Shown: positions 7,413 to 16,376, numbered from the stretch's first letter. The stretch is 64,000 bases of DNA from Candidatus Zipacnadia bacterium (GCA_029820945.1 JALGUJ010000011.1:1-64000); one strand, 5' to 3'. Numbers and translations: made by a program. The notes: a model not told the origin generated them from the letters alone.

Positions 7413-8522
7413 ATGTCACGCTATCCGCAGCAGCCGGTACGCATCGACTCACCATGGGACGGCGACGTCCTCAACCGCCACGACGGGGAGGAGACGCAGG
7501 ACGGGCTGACGATCGCGATCCGGGGCGTCGCGCCCGTGGGTGAGGAGGTGACTATCGCCGGCATGGCGGCCGATCGCGACGGCGAGCAGTTCGCCGCCGA
7601 GCTGCTGCTGACCCGGCCCGAGACGACAGTGACCGCCGGCGCCGCGTCCGGCCAGGACACCATCACGGTTCTCTATGACCGCCAGTCCTACAAACGCTAC
7701 CGCTTCTCGGTCGATGATAACGTGCTGTTCCTCCGCGACCTGGCCCAGGACCCCCCGGAGTCTCTGTTCGACCACTGGTATCTGGCCTTCTGGCGGGAGA
7801 TGCACGAGCGTTTCGGGGCGAAGATCCACATCAACATCTACTACCAGTGCCCCGGCTTCATCCTGCCCGAGGTACACGACATGTGGCGTGATGAGTGGGC
7901 CGCCAACGCCGACTGGCTGCATCTGAGCTTCCACGCCCTGCAGGACCAGCCGGCGCACATCTACCGCAACGCGCCCGGCCGCCGCCTCGCGCGCGACTGG
8001 GAGATGGTGATGGACGAGATCGAGCGCTTCGCCACCCGAGCCGTGACCGGCGACACCACCACCGTCCACTGGGCCGAGACCACGCGGGAGGGCGTTGCCG
8101 CCCTTCACGACCGAGGCATCCGCAAGCTCATCGCGCTCCCGGCCTTCACGACCGAGGGCGAGGTTAAGACCTCCTACCACCTGGACTGCCCCCAGGTACA
8201 GCACCTGACCGAGCGCGACGCATGGCGCGACCCCGACACCGGCATGATCTTCGTGTCCTGCGACGAGGTCGTGAACTCATACTCGCTCGACGATGTGCCG
8301 CGGATCCTCGATGAGCAGGAGCGCAGCCCGCACACCTGCGAGCTGATCGAGCTGCTCATCCACGAGCAGTACTTCCGCGAGGAGCTGCGTATCCATCAGC
8401 CGGAGATCCGAGACAAGGTCGTCGCCGCGCTGGAATGGGTGACCGAGCGCGACTATGAGCCCTGCTTCTGGTGCGAGGGGTTCCTCGGCAACACGCGGGG
8501 CTGGCCGCACCTGAGCGCGTAA
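7413..8522 (+). CDS. Polysaccharide-deacetylase-like (NodB-fold) protein, cytoplasmic
   Basis: This 369-residue protein has no signal peptide. A beta-rich N-terminal part (about 1-85) precedes a TIM-barrel-like region. Motifs include YRFSVDDNVLFLRDL, IHINIYYQCPG, WLHLSFHALQDQP, the strand LIALPAFTTEG, and EIRIHQPEI-like LRIHQPEIRDKV near the end. These resemble the His/Asp sites of the glycoside hydrolase/deacetylase superfamily, but I cannot assign a substrate. Earlier in-frame starts (7353, 7389) exist; ATG 7413 is chosen because GGGAG lies about 9 nt upstream. The last 70 nt overlap the antiparallel remnant at 8453-8722. Confidence 0.6.
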   Translation: MSRYPQQPVRIDSPWDGDVLNRHDGEETQDGLTIAIRGVAPVGEEVTIAGMAADRDGEQFAAELLLTRPETTVTAGAASGQDTITVLYDRQSYKRYRFSVDDNVLFLRDLAQDPPESLFDHWYLAFWREMHERFGAKIHINIYYQCPGFILPEVHDMWRDEWAANADWLHLSFHALQDQPAHIYRNAPGRRLARDWEMVMDEIERFATRAVTGDTTTVHWAETTREGVAALHDRGIRKLIALPAFTTEGEVKTSYHLDCPQVQHLTERDAWRDPDTGMIFVSCDEVVNSYSLDDVPRILDEQERSPHTCELIELLIHEQYFREELRIHQPEIRDKVVAALEWVTERDYEPCFWCEGFLGNTRGWPHLSA

Positions 8523-8722
8523 CGGTAACCGACGCAGAGGGCGCCGTTGGCGTCGAGGTAGAGCAGATCGATCGGCTGCGGATAGTCAGCGGCGAACTCG
8601 ACCGCGTCGGCGTTCACGACCGCGATCTCGTTCGCGAGCGGCTCCAGCTCTACGAACGGATCGCGCGTGTCCATGCGGTAGCGATCCCAGTCCTCGGCGC
8701 GGAACTCGCCGGCCACCGTCAC
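8453..8722 (-). pseudogene. Fragment resembling a class I SAM-methyltransferase interior
   Basis: This 89-residue frame starts at a GTG that overlaps the stop of the sialidase gene (GTGA), as a coupled gene would. Residues 30-60 (VVNADAVEFAADYP and PIDLLYLDANGA) resemble the motif II/III region of class I SAM methyltransferases, but the SAM-binding glycine loop and the rest of the fold are missing. The end runs 70 nt into the convergent deacetylase-like gene. I read it as a remnant after deletion rather than a functional small protein. A genuine 89-residue protein is the alternative. Confidence 0.4.
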
Positions 8723-9807
8723 TCCTCCCTCTCCGGGGCCGCAGCCTTGCCATCAAGCTCGTCGAGGGTCAAGCGCACGCTGAGGATGAAGGGCTCCTCG
8801 CCCTCGATCCAGTGGCCGTAGGTGGTGCAGACGAAGGTGCCGTCGGGCAGCACCTCGATGGCCGGGTAGGCACAGTCGGCGCCCTTGGTATTGTCCTTGA
8901 GCCGCACGCGGTACTGCCCCTCGCGCATCTGCGCGATGTCCTCCCAGGTGCCGACCCATGCCACCCAGTCGCCGGCCGTCGGCGTCTCGTGGGTCATGTC
9001 GCGGAACGAGATCAGCAGCCGCCCATCGGGCGCGTATTTCCCCTGGTGGCGGTCGCCCGTCAGCGCCCCCGGAAGCTCAACCGGCTCGCTCCAGGTGTCG
9101 CCCTCGTCCTCGCTGAAGGCCACGAACGAGTTGAGCTGCCGGGAGTTCTCGCGCATCAGCATGGCGATGGTATCGCCGTCGGGCGAGCGGACCAGCCCCG
9201 GTTCGCACAGGTGCGCCTCTGGATGGCTCACCAGCGGCTCCGGCTCGCCCCACGTCAGACCGCCGTCCTCGCTGAGCACGCGGTAGACGATGAACCTGCG
9301 CCTCTCGCCCTCGTCGTGCAGGAACCGCCCGTCGTCGTGGAAGGTCGCCATGTAGCGGCCGTCCCTGAGCCGCATGCAGTCGGCCATGGCGACCACGCCA
9401 CCGTAGTCGCCGATGGGCTCCAGCGGCGTCCACGTCTCCCCGTGGTCCTCGGAGACCGCCATGCGGATGGGGTAGAGCCCCGAGAACATGATGAGGCGCC
9501 TGACGCCCTGCGGGTCCACGACGCGGTAGATGGTGGGCACCTCCAGAGAGGTCTCCCAGTTCTCCGGCGTGGGCAGCCGCTCGCTCCAGGTCAGCCCGGC
9601 GTCCTCGCTGCGCTTGAGCACCACCGCCCCACGCCCGTGGCCCTTGGGGTAGACGCAGAGCATGGTGCGGTCGTCCTCCAGCAGCACCGTGGTCGGGTGG
9701 CCGAGGTACTGCCCCGGCTCCCGGTCCACGACGACCTGCCGATGCGCCTCGCCGTCAAGGTCGATGGTCGGAACGGTGTATCCTCGCGGCTGTGCCATGG
9801 CAATCAC
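8719..9807 (-). CDS. Sialidase-like (BNR/Asp-box) protein, no signal peptide
   Basis: This 362-residue six-bladed-propeller protein has four clear Asp boxes: SEDAGLTW, SEDHGETW, SEDGGLTW and SEDEGDTW. Arginines and acids typical of the family occur (LYPIRMAVSEDHG, EPGLVRSPDGD). Related enzymes hydrolyse sialic acids, but many Asp-box proteins in this kind of genome act on other glycans or only bind them. There is no export signal, so it is either cytoplasmic or misread at the start. GTG 9807 and ATG 9798 are both possible and neither has a good ribosome-binding site. It sits between two gene remnants (8453-8722 and 9876-10148), suggesting local deletion. Confidence 0.82.
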   Translation of the reverse strand: MIAMAQPRGYTVPTIDLDGEAHRQVVVDREPGQYLGHPTTVLLEDDRTMLCVYPKGHGRGAVVLKRSEDAGLTWSERLPTPENWETSLEVPTIYRVVDPQGVRRLIMFSGLYPIRMAVSEDHGETWTPLEPIGDYGGVVAMADCMRLRDGRYMATFHDDGRFLHDEGERRRFIVYRVLSEDGGLTWGEPEPLVSHPEAHLCEPGLVRSPDGDTIAMLMRENSRQLNSFVAFSEDEGDTWSEPVELPGALTGDRHQGKYAPDGRLLISFRDMTHETPTAGDWVAWVGTWEDIAQMREGQYRVRLKDNTKGADCAYPAIEVLPDGTFVCTTYGHWIEGEEPFILSVRLTLDELDGKAAAPEREE

Positions 9808-9875
9808 CCGCAGACAATGCTGTCATTCCGGCCTCTCGGTGAGACCGGGGAGGGACGCCGTTGCGTCTCCCGCCC

Positions 9876-10148
9876 TCAGGATGCGCGTAGCGCAGCGCCG
9901 TCATGGAGGAGCCGCCTGAGGCCTGCGAGGGACGACGGGGCCGAAGCCGGCCCGGCCGTTGGCCGTCCGCCGTCGGTGGAGATCATCGCCGAGATGCGCG
10001 CGGGCGCGTGGTCGGGCATCTCACCGGCGTAGAAGTCCGACCACGCCAGCAGCAGCGTGCCGTCCGCCAGCTCGATGATGTCGCCCTCGGTGTTGCGCGG
10101 GTTCTGCGCCGTCGCCTCGGCGACGATGAAGCCGAAGTCGTCGGTCAT
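9876..10148 (-). pseudogene. N-terminal remnant of a second sialidase-family gene
   Basis: From ATG 10148, with GGAGGAAG about 6 nt upstream, the frame reads MTDDFGFIVAEATAQ, then NTEGDIIELADGTLLLAWSD and ARISAMISTDGGR. This is the start of an Asp-box sialidase up to its first Asp box (expected STDGGRTW). The Asp box then breaks to PTAGPASAP and a stop follows 25 residues later. The remaining roughly 270 residues of a normal family member are absent. The good ribosome-binding site and intact N-terminus indicate a once-functional gene truncated by deletion. Confidence 0.7.
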
Positions 10149-10310
10149 GGTCTGCTTCCTCCGGTCGGACGCAGTCATTCGTCGCAAGTCACGAGTCGCA
10201 AGCAACGACAACGGCACGGTCAGGAGGGTCCGTGCCAAGTAGCGAGTCACGATGTCGTCGGCCGTCGCCGTCCCCCCAATTGCCCTTTGCCAGATCCCAA
10301 TTCCCGCCGT

Positions 10311-11378
10311 TCAGACGCGCACCTCATGGAACTGGCTCTGCGCCGGGTTACCCACCGCCAGCCACATCCTCCGCAGCTCAGGGCACATGATCGCGGCCGC
10401 GCAGGTGGTGACCTCGTCCGGGTCATCGACCGGCGGGCGGCAGACCGGATGCTCGCCCTCGGCCAGCCGCAGGGCCTCCATGAGCTGCTCCGGCGTTAGC
10501 TCGCCCGCGCGTTCGCGCAGGAAGCCGTCCAGCAGCGCCTCGCGCGCGAGGGAGTTCTCGCTCGGCTCCTCGCGCGACAGCGCACCCAGCGCCTCGTCGT
10601 GGTAGTGGTTGGCGTGCACCAGCAGCCCCCCGGGGAGGGCCAGCGCGGTGTAGCGCGTCGCCGTCGTCTCGATGCCCGCGGCAGGGCCCGAGCCCGAGGT
10701 GAGGTGGTAGTAGTGGCCCGATGCCCGCTCGGCCCCGGTGATCGCGGCCCGCGCGGCGGTCGCGTCGGGCGAGCGAAGCGTCTCGTGGATGAGCGCCAGG
10801 TACATGACGCCCGGCCGCGCGTCGGTGGGCGCCAGGTTCGTGTTGCCGACCGCGATCCCCGCCTCGCTCAGCCCGATCAGCGACAGGCACCCCGCGGTGG
10901 TCAGCGTGACCCATGCGGGCCCGCCCTCGGGCTCGCGCCGGAACACGCGCATGTGCTCCTCCGCGAAGGCGTTCATGTCCCAGCTCTGGCCGGCGTAGGT
11001 CAGGCCATCGGCGGTGGCCTCCCCGGTGGCGATGAAGGAGGTACAGCCCTCCGGCCCCAACTCGCCGCGCAGCACGTCGATGTAGTCCGTGTACCCGTTG
11101 CCGATGAGCAGCTCGTCGGCGCCCACGTCCAGCGCCTCTGCCAGCGCCATGAACTCGCGGTAGACCGGGCGGGAGTGCTCCTCGTGCGCGGGCAGGTGCT
11201 CGGCGGCGACCTGCAGGCAGCGCTGCATGGTCAGGTCCCCGCGCAGCGTGCGGCCCCTCTTCAGCGCCAGCTCGCACCGCGCGCCGATCATCGCCCGCGC
11301 CGACTCGTAACACGCCTCCGCGTGCTGCCGCGCCATCTGCTCCGGCGTGCCCTGAAGGTCGATGATGTCGAGCGGCAT
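10311..11378 (-). CDS. C45-family (acyl-CoA:6-APA acyltransferase-like) Ntn hydrolase
   Basis: This 355-residue protein has the autocatalytic Gly-Cys junction of the family at 111-112 (PEGCTSFIA). After self-cleavage Cys112 would be the N-terminal nucleophile of the beta chain. It also has the following TYAGQSWDMN, LIGLSEAGIAVGNTNL and a C-terminal CRPPVDDPDEVTTCAAAIMC segment as in C45 proteins. Relatives hydrolyse or transfer acyl groups on amides. The substrate is unknown and beta-lactam chemistry should not be assumed. ATG 11378 is preceded by GGAGGACGCA. It is divergent from the dehydrogenase at 11594. Confidence 0.85.
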   Translation of the reverse strand: MPLDIIDLQGTPEQMARQHAEACYESARAMIGARCELALKRGRTLRGDLTMQRCLQVAAEHLPAHEEHSRPVYREFMALAEALDVGADELLIGNGYTDYIDVLRGELGPEGCTSFIATGEATADGLTYAGQSWDMNAFAEEHMRVFRREPEGGPAWVTLTTAGCLSLIGLSEAGIAVGNTNLAPTDARPGVMYLALIHETLRSPDATAARAAITGAERASGHYYHLTSGSGPAAGIETTATRYTALALPGGLLVHANHYHDEALGALSREEPSENSLAREALLDGFLRERAGELTPEQLMEALRLAEGEHPVCRPPVDDPDEVTTCAAAIMCPELRRMWLAVGNPAQSQFHEVRV

Positions 11379-11491
11379 TGCGTCCTCCTCAAAGTCACCT
11401 CCGATGACTTGCGGCGCACTTCGCCGTCGAGCGCCGGCGCCCTCCCATGGCATCGCGACCTGCGGCGTTGTCGTCCGTCCATGCACGGCTC

Positions 11492-11508
11492 ACGGGCTGG
11501 CAGCCCGT
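11492..11508. repeat. Intergenic hairpin ACGGGCT-GGC-AGCCCGT
   Basis: This perfect 7-bp inverted repeat with a 3-nt loop lies between divergent start codons 11378 and 11594, so it is not a terminator of either gene. Its GGCTGG(C/G)AGCCCG core and CCTG tail resemble the hairpins at 16349 and 27572. Confidence 0.5.
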
Positions 11509-11593
11509 CCTGCGAGGTGAGCAGGAGGGGCTCGGCGCCCTCTCAGCGAACCACCACCCCACCGCTGCAACCCGACCCGCGAGGGAGTCCGCC

Positions 11594-12619
11594 ATGAGCG
11601 ACAGGCAGAGGGTCCTCTACGTGTGCACCGCCGGCCACACACAGCGTGTATTCCGACCGGGGAAGTACGAGGAGATGTGCGGGCTGTTCGACGTGACCGA
11701 GAACAACGGCCCCGAGGGCTGGTCATCCGAGGATGTCGCCGAGCGGGCCGGCGGGATGGACGCGATCGTCACCGGCTGGGGCGCGCCGCCCATGATCCCG
11801 GAGGTCTTCGAGGCCGCGCCCAATCTGCGGATCATCGCCCACTCGGCGGGCTCGGTGCACGGCATCATCCCCGACGAGATCGCCGAGCGCTTCGTCATCC
11901 CGCGCGCCATCACGGTCTTCTCCGCCAACGGCGCCATCGCCACGAACGTGGCCGAGTCGGCCATCGGCATGCTGCTGATGACGATGCGCCATTGGGTACA
12001 CTTCAGCAACTACATCCACGAGACCCCGCACTGGCGCAGCGGCTTCTACGACTACAACGGGGTCTTCCTGCTCGGCAGCACGGTCGGGGTGGTCTCGGCG
12101 TCAAAGGTAGGGCGCGAGGTCATCCGGCTGCTCGAGCCCTGGCGCTGCGAGATACTCGTCTACGATCCCTACCTCAGCGATGAGGACGCCGAAGCGATGG
12201 GCGTTGAGCGCGTGGAGCTCAACGAGCTGTTCGAGCGCTCCGACCACGTGACCGTGCACGCGCCACGCACGCCGGAGACTGAGAAGATGATCGGTGACGA
12301 GCAGCTCTCGCTGCTGCGCGATGGGGCGACGCTCGTCAACACCTCGCGCGGCTCGGTGATCGACCACGAGGCGCTGCTGCGGCACGCGCGGGCGCGGCGC
12401 ATTCACGTCTGCCTCGACGTGACCACGCCCGAGCCACTGGAGCCGACCAGCCCCCTCCGCCAGCTCGACAACGTGCTCATCACGCCGCACGTGTCGGGCG
12501 CGGGCCACTACGGCTACCACCTGATCGGCGACCAGACGGTGCAGGCGCTGGTGGACTGCTTCGCGGGCAGGCCGGTCGAGGGCGCGGTGCCGATGGACCG
12601 CTTCGAGACGATAGCGTGA
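11594..12619 (+). CDS. D-isomer-specific 2-hydroxyacid dehydrogenase family protein
   Basis: This 341-residue NAD-dependent dehydrogenase has the catalytic triad: Arg in NTSRGSVID, Glu in TPEPLEPTSPL and His in ITPHVSGAGHYG. The nucleotide-binding loop is unusual: VGVVSASKVGR replaces the canonical GxGxxG with serines at the first positions, so cofactor binding may differ. Likely substrates are 2-hydroxy acids or phosphorylated sugar acids; none can be named. GAGGGAGTCCGCC precedes ATG 11594, which I prefer over the upstream in-frame start at 11447. A small hairpin at 12621-12635 follows the stop. Confidence 0.86.
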   Translation: MSDRQRVLYVCTAGHTQRVFRPGKYEEMCGLFDVTENNGPEGWSSEDVAERAGGMDAIVTGWGAPPMIPEVFEAAPNLRIIAHSAGSVHGIIPDEIAERFVIPRAITVFSANGAIATNVAESAIGMLLMTMRHWVHFSNYIHETPHWRSGFYDYNGVFLLGSTVGVVSASKVGREVIRLLEPWRCEILVYDPYLSDEDAEAMGVERVELNELFERSDHVTVHAPRTPETEKMIGDEQLSLLRDGATLVNTSRGSVIDHEALLRHARARRIHVCLDVTTPEPLEPTSPLRQLDNVLITPHVSGAGHYGYHLIGDQTVQALVDCFAGRPVEGAVPMDRFETIA

Positions 12620-12896
12620 AGTAGCCGCCGGCTACAAGCTGTAAGCAACGGCCACGGCTGCGGCGGCCTCGCGTCGTTGTCATGGCTGTTCCTAGGACAG
12701 GTATCCCTGCCTGTCAGTCGTTCTCGGGAAGGGGAGCGGTCCCGTCAACCGCTCAAGGTCCTGCTTCCAGCCGATGGGCTTCCCACGCGGTCGGGCTCCC
12801 GCCACCCAGATACCCGCCTCCGCCGCGCAGGTGAGGGCGCGCGCTCACGCGAACTCGCTGTGTGTCGCGCTACTCTGACTACCTGGAGCGTTTCGC
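12620..12896. other. Intergenic region with two small inverted repeats
   Basis: A hairpin GTAGCCG/CGGCTAC (12621-12635) follows the dehydrogenase stop directly. A second inverted repeat GACAGG...CCTGTC lies at about 12696-12715. I find no convincing promoter or coding sequence for the downstream gene, which has GGAG 9 nt before ATG 12897. Confidence 0.4.
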
Positions 12897-15098
12897 ATGC
12901 CAGAACTCACCCCGACCCCGCAGGGGCCGATGACCGATGACGAGATGCGCCGAGCCTTCGGATGGGCCGAGCTGGAGCCGATGGACCCGGTGGTCGCCGG
13001 GAGCTGGGGGACGTGGCGGCTGATCTACCACGTCGGCGAGTACGGCATGGACGACGGCGGCACGCTGATGGTCTCCTGGCGCTTCGCGACCGACTGGGGC
13101 AGGCCACAGTTCGACGACCCCGCCGCACCGGACTACTGCGCGCTGGCGACCGACGGCCGCGCGAGCCTGCGGGGGCGCTTCGACACCAAGGGCGGCCTGC
13201 GGCCGTGGCGCAAGTCCACCATCATCGACGTGTTCGACGACGGCCTCCGAGAGGGCGAGGTCATCGCGCTGACCTTTGGCGACACCTCGGGCGGCTCGCC
13301 GGGCTCGCGCGCGCAGACCTTCTGCGAGTACACCTTCGAGTGGCGCGTCCTGGCGGACCCCTTCGCCACCGGCGAGTTCATCCTGCTGCCCGGCGCGCCC
13401 GAGATCGAGATCATCTCCGGCCCCGCCCAGCGGCTGGTATGCATCGTCCCCTCACGCGCCGACGCCCATGAAGAGATCGAGGTGGCCGTGAAGGCCGAGG
13501 ACGCGTGGGGCAACCCCGCCCGCGGCTACCGGGGCACGGTGAGCTTCGAGGGAGAGGGCTTCGCGGGCCTCCCGGACGACTACGCTTTCACCGAGGCCGA
13601 CGCGGGCATCCACCGTTTCCCGGCGACGGTCGCGGACGAGGGCGAGCACCGCCTGGTCGTGCGCGACGATGATCTCGGCGCGGAGGCCACGAGCAACCCG
13701 CTGGTGGCGCCGGAGGAGATGCTGACCCAGCGCGTGTTCTGGGCCGACCTGCACGGGCAGTCGGAGGAGACGGTGGGCACCAACACCGCGGAGGACTACC
13801 ACCGCTTTGCGCGCGACTACGCGGCCCTGGACGCCGTCGGCCACCAGGGCAACGACTTCCAGGTCACGCCCGAGAACTGGGCGGAGCTGCAGCGGCTCGC
13901 GCGCGAGTACACGCAGCCGGGCCGCTTCGTGGTGCTGCCGGGCTATGAGTGGTCGGGCAACACCGCAGGCGGCGGCGACCACAACGTGTACTACCTGCGA
14001 CCCGACCAGCCGATCTTCCGCTCCTGCCACGCGCTCATCCCCGACAAGGCGACCGTGGATACCGATCGCTACCCGATCGAGGCGCTCTACGACGAGCTGC
14101 GCGGGCGCGAGGCCATCGCGGTCCCGCACGTGGGCGGCCGCCGCGCGGACCTGTCGCGCCACGACGAAGAGGTCGTTCCCGTGGTCGAGATCTACTCCGC
14201 GTGGGGGCAGTTCGAGTGGCAGCTCACCGAGAGCCTCGCGATGGGCCATCGCGTGGGCGTGGTGGCGGGTAGCGACGGCCACAAGGGCCGGCCGGGCGCC
14301 AGCTACCCCGGCGCCTCGCAGTTCGGCGCCTACGGCGGCCTGACGGGCATCATCGCCGAGGAGCTGACGCCCGAGGCGATCTTCGCGGCCCTGCGCGCGC
14401 GGCGCTGCTACGCCACCACGGGCCAGCGCATCGTGCTGCGCGTGCATCTCAACAACCACCCGATGGGCGCGGAGCTGACCACCGACGGACCGGTGGCGCT
14501 GACCGTATCCGCGGTCGGGACCGACGGCATCCGAGCGGTCGAGGTCCTGCGCGGCGACCAGGTCCTCCACGTGCACGATCCGCTGGCCGACGCTGCGCTG
14601 TCAGGCGACCGCGTGCGCGTGATCTGGAGCGGTGCGCGCATCCTCGGCCGCGACCGCGCCACGCAGTGGGACGGCCGCCTTCAGGTCGAGGGCACGAGCA
14701 TCGACGAGGCGACGGCCTGGGCCTTCGACGGCCCGCAGGAGGGGCTGACTGAGGTGACGCCCACCTCGGTGGCCTGGGAGTCGATCACCACAGGCGACGA
14801 GGACGGCGTCACGCTGCGGCTCTCGAACGTGGGCGGCGCGCGGCTGCGCTTCCAGTCGGGCCCGGTGCAGTTCGACTGCCACCTGGGCGAGCTCGGCCGC
14901 GAGCCGGTGGTGGTCGAGGCCGGTGGCACCGAGCAGCGGGTGGTGGTCCAGCGCCTGCCGCAGGGCGAGCCGCCGCTGTCGGTGACCTTCACATGGTCGG
15001 ACGATCCGCCGCCGGGCACGACCGCCTACTGGGTGCGCGTGACGCAGGACGACGGCGCCCATGCGTGGTCGAGTCCGGTGTTCGTGGAGCGGCTGTAG
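12897..15098 (+). CDS. PHP-superfamily (DUF3604-like) metal-dependent hydrolase
   Basis: This 733-residue protein has no signal peptide. Residues 1-270 form beta-sandwich material. From about 280 it has a PHP/CehA-type domain: WADLHGQSE (metal His), GYEWSGNTAGGGDHNVYYL, IAVPHVGGRRADLSRHDEE and VVAGSDGHKGRPGASYPG. A C-terminal beta domain (about 520-733) follows. Family members are Zn/Mn phosphoesterases or carbamate/aryl-ester hydrolases, and the substrate here is unknown. The gene follows the dehydrogenase on the same strand but 277 nt away. Confidence 0.83.
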   Translation: MPELTPTPQGPMTDDEMRRAFGWAELEPMDPVVAGSWGTWRLIYHVGEYGMDDGGTLMVSWRFATDWGRPQFDDPAAPDYCALATDGRASLRGRFDTKGGLRPWRKSTIIDVFDDGLREGEVIALTFGDTSGGSPGSRAQTFCEYTFEWRVLADPFATGEFILLPGAPEIEIISGPAQRLVCIVPSRADAHEEIEVAVKAEDAWGNPARGYRGTVSFEGEGFAGLPDDYAFTEADAGIHRFPATVADEGEHRLVVRDDDLGAEATSNPLVAPEEMLTQRVFWADLHGQSEETVGTNTAEDYHRFARDYAALDAVGHQGNDFQVTPENWAELQRLAREYTQPGRFVVLPGYEWSGNTAGGGDHNVYYLRPDQPIFRSCHALIPDKATVDTDRYPIEALYDELRGREAIAVPHVGGRRADLSRHDEEVVPVVEIYSAWGQFEWQLTESLAMGHRVGVVAGSDGHKGRPGASYPGASQFGAYGGLTGIIAEELTPEAIFAALRARRCYATTGQRIVLRVHLNNHPMGAELTTDGPVALTVSAVGTDGIRAVEVLRGDQVLHVHDPLADAALSGDRVRVIWSGARILGRDRATQWDGRLQVEGTSIDEATAWAFDGPQEGLTEVTPTSVAWESITTGDEDGVTLRLSNVGGARLRFQSGPVQFDCHLGELGREPVVVEAGGTEQRVVVQRLPQGEPPLSVTFTWSDDPPPGTTAYWVRVTQDDGAHAWSSPVFVERL

Positions 15099-15152
15099 AG
15101 AGCGAACGTTAGTATCACCGGTTCCGCTGCGGCTGCACCAAGGAGGAGCGTC

Positions 15153-16331
15153 ATGGCGAAGGTCTACCTGGTCTCGTGCGTCAAATCCAAGCTCGCCGTC
15201 CAGGCACCGGCCCGGGATCTATATGTCTCCGCATGGTTTCGCAAGGCGCGCGCAATCGCCGACCGAGAGGGCGACCGGTGGTACGTGCTCTCGGCCGAGC
15301 ACGGGCTGGTCGCCGCCGAGAAGATGCTTGCTCCGTACGATAAGACGCTCACCGGAATGAGCCCCGCAGAGCGGCGGAAGTGGGCGAGCGGGGTGGTCGA
15401 GGCGATCAGCCGAATCGCTGACCCGTCGGACGAGCTCGTCTTCCTTGCCGTTGCCGCGTACCGCAGGGACGTAGTTCCCGCCCTCAGGGAACTGGGATTC
15501 CACTCCATCGAGGAGCCACTCGAAGGACTGCGCCAGGGTGAGCAGCTTCAGTGGTTAACACGCGAGTTGAGTAGGTCTGGAGGAAGCTCGGTGCCGGTCA
15601 CTCAGGACCGATCGCGCAGTGATCCTGTTGACCCAGAAGACTCGCTCGAACACTTCTATGAGCTACTGGACCGGCTTGCCGCCCAAGTCGGGGGCCGCCG
15701 TGTGCTCGGGGAGTGCACTGGACAGTTGGAGTGGCCAGATCGCGGTGTGTACTTCATGTCTGAGCCCGGTGAAGTGCGAAGCGACTGTCGATTCTCTCGT
15801 GTCGTTCGGGTAGGCACACACGGGCTCAAAGAGGGATCGAAAAGCACGCTGTGGGCCCGGCTTCGCCAGCATCGGGGCTATCTCGATGGTCGTGGCAATC
15901 ATCGCGTTTCGATTCTCCGAAGTCACGTTGGGCTTGCTCTTCGGAACCGAGACGGACGCACTAGAGCCAATGAGCACTGGGGCGAGGGCTCATCAGCCCC
16001 ACGAGCCGTTCGTCAGGCCGAGGCAGAGTGGGAGCGCCGGGTATCGCGCTACCTGGCGCGGGTGGGCGTGCTCTGGCTTGACGTCGGGGATGACCCCGGT
16101 CCGGACAGCGCGCGGGGCGAGATCGAGCGAGGCGCCATCGGTTTGCTGAGCACCGTCGGTAGGCAGGTCGATCCGCCGGGCGAGTCATGGCTGGGGTGGC
16201 ATGCGGAGGCCGTTGAGATCCGCGAGAGCGGCCTGTGGAACGTACAGCACGTGGGCGAGCCGCTCGACCCGCGATTCCTGAGCCTGCTCGAGCGGTACGT
16301 GGACCTCAGCGCGCGAGGTCAGGGCACGTAG
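15153..16331 (+). CDS. Two-domain protein: DUF6884-like N-terminus fused to GIY-YIG-like nuclease domain
   Basis: In this 392-residue protein, residues 1-135 show YLVSCVKSKL, PARDLYVSAWFRKAR, WYVLSAEHGLV and APYDKTL. These are the hallmarks of the DUF6884-like domain, which is related in pattern to a small domain of archaeosine-type tRNA-modification proteins. Residues about 178-300 read GVYFM, RVVRVGTH, LWARLRQHRG and GNHRVSILRSHVGLAL. I interpret this as a divergent GIY-YIG fold (GVY for GIY, VGT for YIG, then Arg and His). The 15.6-16.0 kb part is less G+C-rich with more A/T-ending codons than neighbours, suggesting transfer. AAGGAGGAGC precedes ATG 15153. A nucleic-acid-processing or defence role is inference. 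Confidence 0.7.
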   Translation: MAKVYLVSCVKSKLAVQAPARDLYVSAWFRKARAIADREGDRWYVLSAEHGLVAAEKMLAPYDKTLTGMSPAERRKWASGVVEAISRIADPSDELVFLAVAAYRRDVVPALRELGFHSIEEPLEGLRQGEQLQWLTRELSRSGGSSVPVTQDRSRSDPVDPEDSLEHFYELLDRLAAQVGGRRVLGECTGQLEWPDRGVYFMSEPGEVRSDCRFSRVVRVGTHGLKEGSKSTLWARLRQHRGYLDGRGNHRVSILRSHVGLALRNRDGRTRANEHWGEGSSAPRAVRQAEAEWERRVSRYLARVGVLWLDVGDDPGPDSARGEIERGAIGLLSTVGRQVDPPGESWLGWHAEAVEIRESGLWNVQHVGEPLDPRFLSLLERYVDLSARGQGT

Positions 16332-16348
16332 GCAGACGCGACGGTCTT

Positions 16349-16376
16349 GGGCGGGCTGGGAAGCCCGCCCCTCCTG
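16349..16376 (+). terminator. Strong GC hairpin after the DUF6884/GIY-YIG gene; member of a dispersed repeat
   Basis: A perfect 9-bp stem GGGCGGGCT-GGGA-AGCCCGCCC (16349-16370) is followed by CTCCTG. It lies 17 nt past the stop at 16331 and before the convergent YbjN gene, so it probably terminates transcription. The sequence with its CCCCTCC tail recurs on the minus strand at 21366-21339 and 32439-32412. Confidence 0.6.

Noticed and set aside
10311-11378. Penicillin acylase function for the C45 protein
   Set aside because: The family signature supports an Ntn acyltransferase/amidase fold only; there is no beta-lactam gene or motif nearby.
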